Shown in pieces: positions 56,392 to 64,000 of a stretch of DNA of 64,000 bases. The notes under the pieces are model-generated. The model was not told the DNA's origin, did no database searches, and worked only from the letters and a program-made list of their open reading frames with translations. The stretch lies in NCBI GenBank assembly GCA_030704615.1, contig CM060733.1:22446001-22510000 (forward strand), written 5' to 3'. The DNA is from Takakia lepidozioides (taxonomy: Eukaryota; Streptophyta; Takakiopsida; Takakiales; Takakiaceae). Within the stretch, counting starts at the first letter, position 1; every line of letters starts with the position of its first letter. The translations under genes were made by a program, and so were the position numbers.

Positions 56392-57988
56392 ACAGTGTTC
56401 TTGGATGATTTCAGTGTGTACAGCTCTAAGAATGAGCACTTGCATAAATTGGAGTTATGTTTGGCCAGATGCAGGATGAGAGGTCTGGGCCTGAATCTAG
56501 AGAAGTGTACTTTCTGTGTGAACTCAGGGGTGCTTTTGGGACACATTGTGTGTAAGAGGGGACTGCTTGTGGATCCCAGAAAGACAGAGGCCATTAAAGC
56601 CTCTCCACCACCAGTAAATGTTAAGAGTCTAAGGAGATTCCTTGGACAAACCAGTTATTACAGAAGATTTGTCAAACGGTATGCACAGATAGCAGCACCA
56701 TTGAGCAAACTTTTGAAGAAAAATTCAGTGTTTGCATGGACAGCTGAATGTCAACAGACTTTTGAGGAACTTACATTGTCAGTAACAACTACACCTATGC
56801 TAATTAACCCTCACTGGCATGTAGTATTTCATGTTCATTGTGATGCCTCAGGAGAAGCGTTGGGAGCAGTGTTAGCCCAAAATGTTACAGGAAATATAGA
56901 TTCACCTGTGTACTATGCTAGCAGGTTGATGAACAGTACTGAAAGGAACTATAGCTCAACTGAAAGAGAAGCACTGACAATGATTTATGCAGTCAAGAAA
57001 TTCAGGCATTACCTATTGGGAAGAAAGTTTATGTTTTATGTGGATCACTAGGCTCTGATATATCTGGTGAACAAACCTTTGATAAGTGGAGGGATAGCAA
57101 GGTGGTTAATAATCTTGCACGAGTTTGAGTTCGAAGTTGTTTACAAGCCTGACCGTTTGCATCTTGTGGTAGATCACTTGTCACGCCTATCAACAGGAGA
57201 GCCCGCCACAGGAGTAGACGACCAATTACCTGATGCGAGTTTATTTGCGGTGGAGGTGCAGGGAAGTACAGATGACTGGTTAGATTGGCAGTGGCCAATC
57301 AGATACTACCTTACTCATGGTCAGTGCCCACCTAGTTATGGTAAGGAGCAGAGGAAGAGAATCGCAATCAAGGCTTTACCCTACACTATGATAGGTGGCA
57401 GATTGTATAAGCTAGGACCTGATGGAGTTCTTAAACGATGCTTGTACCACCATGAAGTAAATGAAGTTTTGGAAGAAGTTCATAAAGGAGTGGCTGGAGG
57501 ACATTTTGGAGAGAAGATTACCAGCAGAAAAATACTATTTGCAGGTTACTGGTGGCCTACTCTGTTCAAAGATATGCACAAGTATTGCAAAAGTTGTGAT
57601 GACTGTCAAAGACTAGGACCTTTGCAAAGATCTGGAAAGATGGCTTTGCATCCGACGATGCCTACTGAACCATTTCAGAAATGGGGACTAGACTTTGTTG
57701 GACCAATAAACCCACCAGCCAGGAATACACAGAACAAGTATATAATCACAGCCACTGATTATACTACAAAGTGGGTGGAAGCTAAGGCTCTAAGGAACAA
57801 CACAGCTAAGTCTACAGCAAGGAACCTGTATGAGAACATACTTACAAGATTTGGCTGTCCCTTGGAATTTATCAGTGACCAGGGAAGTCACTTCATTAAT
57901 GAGACCATAGAATTATTGACTAAAGAGTTCATGATTGTGCACAGGAAGAGTACAACCTATTACCCACAAGGTAATGGACAGGCAGAGG
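56392..57988 (+). pseudogene. Reverse transcriptase C-terminal part, RNase H and integrase N-terminal half
   Basis: It matches gypsy 1 at 24120-25690. 'VFLDDFSVYSS' is at the left edge, RNase H has 'VHCDASGEALGAVLAQ', and integrase is intact through 'DFVGP' and 'FISDQGSHF' to 'GNGQAE'. It is broken by a TAG at about 57049 ('YVDH*ALIYL', CAG in gypsy 1). It ends exactly where an inverted LTR begins. Confidence 0.88.
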
Positions 57989-58928
57989 TGTCAAGCGGCT
58001 TTTACTCACCCATCCCTTCGCTATCCGAGGTGGAAACTCCAAGATAGAAGAGTTGGATATCTCTAAGCACTCAGCCCGCTCAGAACAATCAGTCATGACG
58101 TGCAGCTAGTGAATCATGGTTGTGCTTCCTATTTGTATTTATTCTTGCCTTCATGTTAGCAATTTACCTTACTGTGTATACTGAAGCATCAGATTGCTTC
58201 AGTATCTACCAAGTTCCATTCACTCATCCTTTCATTCCACAGCTTCACTCATGTCTCTCTACATAGTGTGATTGTATCGAATAAGTATCAGATTATGATT
58301 TATCGGGTATCAGGCCAATGCCATGGTGACTCTAATCTGCCCTACAGTATCACTACAGCTTTGCATGTAACAAGCATCTACTATTCATCTTTCCTCCTTC
58401 ACCGTGCTCTCCATCCTTGCTCCCGTTCTTGCTCTCCGCCTGATCTCCTCTCATGCATGACCAAGAAGCGCTCCCCGTGAAGTGATCCCCTTCCCGTTGC
58501 CACTCTCCTAATCTACCCGCAAGCTGTTCGAATGGGTATTTTGAAGTTATCATGTAAATCATTGCAGATGTCGTTCCCTCACAGTCGTTCCCTGTCAATG
58601 ATAATTGTTCCCCATGTACTGTGACAGGCTATGTCAAGTTGTGCCGAGCTGTGACTGGCTGTGTTGGGCTGTGACTGGTTGTACAAAGCTGTGGCGGGCT
58701 GTGTCGGGCTGTGACTGGCTGTGTAAAGCTGTGCGAAGCTATGTCGGGCTGTGTGAAGTTGTGGCGGGCTGTGGCGGGCTGTGCAAAGCTGTGACTGGCT
58801 GTGTGGAGCTGTGTCGGGCTGTCTGCTGCTGCCACCCCTAAGGCTCCTGTTGGTCTCAGTCTGCGCAAAAATTAAGGGTACCCCACAGAACCCGTAAAAG
58901 CGTCTAAGTCCCAAGCAGCCCTCTAACA
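57989..58928 (-). repeat. Inverted LTR of gypsy 1 type (940 bp)
   Basis: Read on the minus strand it runs from TGTTAGAGGGCTG to CGCTTGACA and includes the CACAGCC array at 58622-58830. Both termini are complete. A polypurine tract and ORF 4 follow on the right, so it is the 3' LTR of a minus-strand element. Confidence 0.9.
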
Positions 58929-58950
58929 TTACCCCTCCCCCTCTCAAAAA
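58929..58950 (-). promoter_or_regulatory. Polypurine tract on the minus strand
   Basis: The reverse complement of ttacccctccccctctcaaaa precedes the LTR start, as in gypsy 1 at 30818. Confidence 0.8.
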
Positions 58951-58966
58951 TCCGTGTCCTCACGGT

Positions 58967-61000
58967 TTACTGTTTGGGATCAGCAAACCTTTGTGAGCGA
59001 GCACCCTTCTGTCGGTGAGAGTCGCGTGAAGGACTCCGTGTGCGAGCCCGAGTCCTGTCACTGGCGGATGGAGATGATTGAGCACTACCTGGAAATGTCT
59101 GACCCTCCTTTGGCTGATAACGAGGTAATCTCTCAGGCATAGGAGATCCCCGTCGTTTCTTCTCTGCCATCTGAAGTGCATAGTCCTCTGCCATGTCAAA
59201 AGAGTCCTCTGAAGAAACAGTAGTATCAGAATCCTCGTCCCCCCTTAGGTGTTTTAACGGCCGAACTTTAAGTGGAATCTTGTGTGGCATACAATGTGGT
59301 CCCACCATGTCTGGAAGTTTAAACTGTATAACTTGCTGTAAGCGCTTGCAAGAAAAATTAGTGAACACCCTGAATTCCTTATCCGTATAGGTGAGAGGTG
59401 TGCCAATGACTTTGGAACAGTGTAAGTATTTCCAGGCTTCATGTCCCTTAAAGAAAATATCCTCAGGGCCGAATTTCTGTGTTGTCAAATTGTTCCAAGC
59501 CGAATGAAACCATGAACGAAGTTGGGAATCCTTCTGCATCATAACTTTTACATCATATAGGTACATATGAGGTGGCACTGAAGGTAAGACCCAATGATCC
59601 CCACTGGAATAACTCAGAAATCGGGATTGCATCCTCTGCTACTCAATGTGATAACGTGCCAGAAAACAAGCAGCATAGTATAATCCACAGCCCATGACAA
59701 TACTAGATACCTCCTTGGTCTTGGTATAAATGTACCCATGTACAACCTAGAAGGAAATTAATTCCTTCAGCATGGTACCTGCTTCAGACCAGTACCTCGC
59801 AAAGTGATGATCCTCAATGGGTCAATTGTTCGGAAGAACCTTAGTCCGAGTTGCCACTGGCAACCAAATGCGCATGATCTGGTAGTAATGTGCCAACGAC
59901 TGCGGAAGACTAAATTCCTTCCAAGCCAAATCCAGCACAATGGGAATTTGGTTGAAGGACATAATCATAGCCCAACTGTACTCCCATGCAGCAGGAGTCC
60001 TAGGTGGGTTAAAAGCAGCATCCCCCCATACCTCAGGCTGTGGTGTGGCTGTAGTAACAACAGGGTCAGCTACCTGCACAGCCGCTTGCTGTGGTATTGG
60101 TACCACTGGCCCTTCTACCACTGACATCTCCTGCACCCCCTGCGAAGAAGATTGAAAAATTAGAGTCCTGGCATGTAAATAAGTAGCCATTAGCTGCTCC
60201 TCAAGAACAAAGACTCTCTTGTCAATATTTGAACTCAGGTCATCCACTTGAGTCTGCAGGCCTTCCACGTCCTCCTGTAGCTCCGCTATCCTACTATAGA
60301 CATTGTCTATAGTAATTGTGGCAATGTTCTGCACCTGCAATCCGAGCTCATTCATCTCGCCCTGGGTGAGTTTCCGTGGTGCTTTGCCTTCTACCGGCCC
60401 TTGTACTAACCAGACCTGCATAAGGTGGTTATCCATCAAGTCGTGTGTGGCACCCCTGAGAGTCTGCTCCTTCGTGAGTCTGTACACATCTAACTGCTGC
60501 TGTAAAGCCTCCATGCGCTTTGCATGAGGTTCAACCAGACCCGCATAGGCAACAGCCAGATTATTGGCTTCCTTCCAAGCCTTGTTAGCCACAAAGAGTT
60601 TATTTCTATTGACCATGACTGTTTGTTGCAACTCCAGGATGTACCTCTCCTGGTCAGCCTCAACCTGTCTGTATTGTTTGAAAGTATTCTCATTGCGACA
60701 AATTGTATTCTTCATATCAACAATGAGTTTTGCTTGCTCTATTATCTCAGCTTTTGCCCTCATACATCTCTCCCCTTGTCTGTTAACTTCTAATGCAGTT
60801 TGCTCAAGAGTAGTTGTGAGTGTAGCACATTGTATGGTCTTCTTCTCATGTACTGCCTCCAACTCTATATGTAGTACATTCACTTCTTGCAACTTGCCCT
60901 CATGCTTCACCTGCAATTGGTATAACTGTTGCTTATGTGCTTCATGCAAGTGGTCTTGCTCGAGGCCTGCTTCAATCAAATGTCCCTTGGCCAACTGCAA
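58967..61000 (-). pseudogene. Additional ORF 4, second copy (coiled-coil protein)
   Basis: Homologous to 28700-30802 from the coiled coil to the basic tail. Continuous from 61000 to 59822, then interrupted by TGA at about 59822 (CGA in gypsy 1) and TAG at about 59642 (CAG in gypsy 1). It continues to a normal end with 'GARSQRFADPKQ'. The N-terminal 100 residues are missing at the junction at 61000. Conservation of the globular part in two copies supports a real protein. Confidence 0.65.
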
Positions 61001-61050
61001 GGTAGGGGGCAAAATGTATGGTAGGGGGAAAAATACTATGGTAGGGGGCA
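61001..61050. repeat. Triplicated junction motif
   Basis: GGTAGGGGGCAAAATGTA occurs three times with small changes at the joint between inverted ORF 4 and plus-strand integrase. The third copy runs into the integrase sequence. Confidence 0.85.
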
Positions 61051-62561
61051 AAATGTATAAGCTAGGACCTGATGGAGTATTTAAACGATGCTTGTACCAC
61101 CATGAAATAAATAAAGTTTTGGAGGAAGTTCATAAAGGAGTGGCTGGAGGTCATTTTGGAAAAGAGACTACCAGTAGAAAGATACTACTTGCAGGTTACT
61201 GGTGGTCTAATTTGTTCAAGGATGTACACAAGTATTGTCAGAGTTGTGATGAGTGTCAGAGGCTAGGACCATTGCAGAGATCTGGGAAGATGGATTTGCA
61301 TCCTACGATGCCTACTGAACCATTTCAGAAATGGGGACTAGACTTTGTTGGACCAATTAACCCACCAGCCAAGAATACACAGAACAAGTATATAATCACA
61401 GCCACTGATTATACTACAAAGTGGGTGGAAGCTAAAGCTCTGAGGGACAACACAGCTAAGTCCACAACAAGGTTCCTGTATGAGAACATACTTACACGAT
61501 TTGGCTGTCCCCTAGAATTTATCAGTGACCAGGGAAGTCACTTCATTAATGAGACCATAGAATTATTAACTAAAGAGTTCATGATTGTGCATAGGAAGAG
61601 TACAACATATTACCCACAGGGTAATGGGCAGGCAGAGGCTACCAATAAAATACTATGTACTATCTTGGCTAAGATAGTCAATGCAAACAGAACAGATTGG
61701 GATACAAAGCTGCTAACAGCTTTGTGGTCATACAAGACTTCATATAAAGTCACCACTAAGTATACACCATTCCAATTAGTTTATGGTATGGAAGCTTTAC
61801 TTCCAGTGGAATTCTTGTTACCTACCATGAGAACTGAATGGGGAAGGAGAATGGAATTGGAAGATTCAATTAAGGTCAGGAAACATGAATTATACCATGT
61901 GGAAGAAGTACGTGCTGATGCAGCTGATAACATGACCAGAATTCAGATGAAGATGAAAGATCAGTTTGATGAAGGTAAATTAAAGACTTTTAAGACGGGA
62001 GATTTGGTACTGTGGTTACAGAAGAAGGGGAAGATTAAAGCTTCTAAGCTTAAATCACCATGGAAAGGACCTTATGTCATACAGAAGATGTATGATAATA
62101 ACACCGCCATGTTACAAACCATTAACAAAGAAATGCTGGGGAGAGTCAATGCCAATAAGTTGAAGGGATACAGTGGTATCCATGATAAACCATTGCAACA
62201 CGATTTGCATGTTGAAACGCAAAAACAGTCACGGGCTGCGCCAGTGATACCAACAGAGTATGGAGCACTTGTCGCTAAGCCGAGCGTGTATGACCAGGGT
62301 GGGAAGTATAGGTGTTCGCATAGCTATCACAGCCCATCACTGTGCCACACAGCCTATCACAGCCCATCACAGTGTGACACAGTCTATCACAGCCCATCAC
62401 AGCGTGACACAGCCTATCACAGCCCATCACAGCGTGACACAACCTATCACAGCCCAACACAGCGTCACACAGCCTATCACAGCCCATCACAATGTCACAC
62501 AGCCTATCACAGCCCACCACAGTGCCACACAGCCTGTCACAGCCCAACACAGCCCATGTAG
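61051..62561 (+). CDS. Integrase, best-preserved copy
   Basis: The open frame reads from the zinc region ('[19 protein letters not shown]', 'CQSCDEC') through 'WGLDFVGP', 'FISDQGSHF' and '[10 protein letters not shown]' (DDE triad complete). It continues with '[15 protein letters not shown]' to a tail of eight 'AYHSPSQ'-type repeats, ending 'HSPTQPM'. The upstream protease, RT and RNase H are missing because of the rearrangement, so it is a 5'-truncated pol. Open-frame sequence left of 61045 is antisense ORF 4 and not part of the protein. Confidence 0.8.
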
Positions 62562-62565
62562 GTTA
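62320..62565 (+). repeat. In-frame minisatellite, second copy
   Basis: About eight units of 30 bp (TATCACAGCCCATCACAGYG TGACACAGCC and variants) encode decapeptide repeats at the integrase C-terminus. Confidence 0.88.
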
Positions 62566-62807
62566 CACAGTCCATTAGGTCAGTGACAGGTGGACGCGAA
62601 TTAACGTCAGAAAAGTGGCCATCAAATGAAGAAGAAGTTTGGAAGTCAAACTTGGAGAATATGCCTCGCGGAGAGGGGAAGTCGGGGGCATGTCTAGAAA
62701 AGGACACGTGGCCACTAAGGCGAAGCACACCGCACTGCATTGATTGCAAGAGTGGGTCTCATCATGCAAGAGGACAAATCGGGCCGTCAAAGTACCTACC
62801 CGGTACA
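62566..62807 (+). other. Gypsy post-pol leader, target of element C
   Basis: It matches gypsy 1 at about 26560-26740 (shared 'cagtgacaggtggacgc' and the following diverged sequence), the region before ORF 3. It ends at the left end of element C. Confidence 0.6.
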
Positions 62808-62875
62808 GGGGGGCTGTTATTTCATGAGCGGCATGAGCATGAGCGGAAAAAAAAAAGCATGAGCAGACCATTGTG
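62808..62875 (+). repeat. Terminal repeat of element C, methyltransferase side
   Basis: It is the same as 5735-5800 except for one C to T change in the CTATTTC box and small run-length differences. Confidence 0.8.
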
Positions 62876-63028
62876 AGTCCACGGAAATAGGGTTAGGAGG
62901 CACGGAAATAGGGTCATGTGAAGTTGGAGTGTGGCACCAGTGGACTTGAAATGCAACATTTTATTGCAAATTTTGTGGCAAGCCACGTCTATACAAGTGT
63001 GTTCTAACTGTCATAGCCGGAATGGGCA

Positions 63029-64000
63029 CTACTCTCCTACACCCTCCGAGGGACTTGCCCCACCTTCTTCCTCATCCCCCTCATCCCCCTCATCCTCCGA
63101 GCTCTGTGATGCATCAATTCCACTATGCCTCTCAAAAATCCCGTCCTCTCCTTGGGGGACTGTCCACCTCACCTCCTGGGAATCTTCTGCGTCTTCTCCC
63201 CCACTTTCCTCAGCAGAATCCAAGACAAATCTACGAGCCCGACGGGCTCTAATAGCTGCTGCCTCCTCCCTCATCTTCATTTTCTTGAGGCTTGCCTCGT
63301 CTAAAATCTGCTGTACACGACTAGGTTCGGAACACCTCCTAATGGACACCGAAGCAAGCCGGGCAGCATAAGTAGGAAGGATGTACTCCCTTTCTGGACT
63401 AGGCATGAAATCCCCCCTGGCAAAAAAAGGCACGTTCCTCCTGCCCATGAACTCCGGTGTAGACGTCCCTCCGGCAGTACTTGGCATCCTACAGTAAGAA
63501 CAAATCCACTTCAAGAATGTCAATACCAGCACAACCAGAAAGGGTTTTCAATGAAATAAGAGAGCGGAGGGAGGTGCCTCACGAAATCTGGAGGCAACTT
63601 ACAATGCCACCACTCACTCGTAAACCGGGGGCTCCTCGGCCTCGATCCCAACTTCCTCCCCCTGCTCCTTCTCGGATTTTTCCTCATCCTCCGAGGATGC
63701 CTCTTCCTCTTTCGGCAGACGTTCAGCCGCTGCAAGTTCCGAGTTGTGGAGGGCAGTATCTGGCTCGAAGGCGAACACATGCCTGTCGGACAACGTCCCT
63801 GCCCACATTGAAGCACCTGAGGAACAAAGCGGGCGGTTAATAGCTTGCGGCATGCAATTGCAATCGGGCCAGGGGACAAACTGAGCACGTGAAGGCTTAC
63901 TCGTGCCGCATGTGAGGTCCAGAATCCGCCCTTGGACATCCGAGCACGTCTCCATGAGGGTTTGGATGAAAGCAGGGCTCCGGGTCCGGCTGTACCGCCA
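63029..64000 (-). CDS. ParB/methyltransferase-like gene, copy C (3' exons only)
   Basis: Minus-strand 3' exons match copy A. They comprise the exon ending in motif I 'ILDLTCGT' (about 63900), the exon with 'ASMWAGTLSDRHVFAFEPD' (about 63820-63615) and the last exon from 63487 ('MPSTAGGTSTPEFM') to the acidic C-terminus at 63029. The last exon is open in C, whereas A has lost one base near 6205, so C shows the original reading. Upstream exons lie beyond the window. Confidence 0.72.

Larger units (their letters stand above)
62808..64000 (+). mobile_element. Left part of element C (same family as A), cut by window end
   Basis: It starts GGGGGGCTGTTATTTCATGAG. The following 1.2 kb is nearly identical to 5735-6920 of element A, with the same orientation and gene content. 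Confidence 0.85.

Noticed and set aside
60564-61044. N-terminal extension of the 60564-62561 plus-strand frame
   Set aside because: The first 160 codons are antisense to ORF 4. The true integrase segment begins after the joint at about 61050.
1-64000. tRNA, rRNA or other structured RNA genes
   Set aside because: No cloverleaf, rRNA or other RNA signature was recognised by eye.

Overview
This looks like nuclear DNA from a large, repeat-rich eukaryotic genome of the plant lineage. Genes are interrupted by short GT-AG introns. The retroelements are plant-type Ty3/gypsy elements with extra open reading frames. No bacterial-style operons or ribosome binding sites are visible. A charophyte alga or other early-diverging streptophyte is my best guess (Chara-like, low confidence). 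Almost the whole window is transposable-element sequence, and I see no convincing single-copy host gene.

The most notable content is a family of very large DNA transposons, present four times. Element A (5735-18997) and element B (36694-51689) appear to have both ends and lie in opposite orientations. Element D (1-480) is only a right end, and element C (62808-64000) is only a left end. A and B share one plan. A MULE-like transposase gene with a C-terminal SWIM-type zinc finger is divergently arranged with a multi-exon gene whose product combines a ParB-like domain with a circularly permuted DNA-methyltransferase-like domain. Between the two genes lies a 1.5-1.9 kb array of about 22-26 bp perfect or near-perfect palindromes. 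The palindrome sequence differs between A and B symmetrically in both arms. Single palindromes also sit in introns and downstream of the genes. The element ends are short inverted repeats with a shared inner part, a different outer part at each end, and clusters of ATGAGC/GCTCAT. All A and B gene copies carry frameshifts or stops, so what is seen here is a decaying family.

Between A and B (18998-36693) are a Ty3/gypsy element with two additional ORFs after pol, and a second, different gypsy element fused behind its 3' LTR. The first element has a 1070 bp 3' LTR, a 5' LTR missing its upstream part, and a primer-binding-site candidate. Right of B come a divergent protein kinase gene preceded by an array of GCGACCACC hairpins (its 5' part is duplicated at 3650-5236), and then a scrambled, inverted mosaic of gypsy fragments (54151-62807). 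Element C is inserted in the last of these.

Inferred logic: the transposase mobilises the element through its ends. The ParB/methyltransferase-like protein may recognise or modify element DNA, with the palindromes as the obvious candidate target. That link is inference from layout and covariation, not something the sequence proves.
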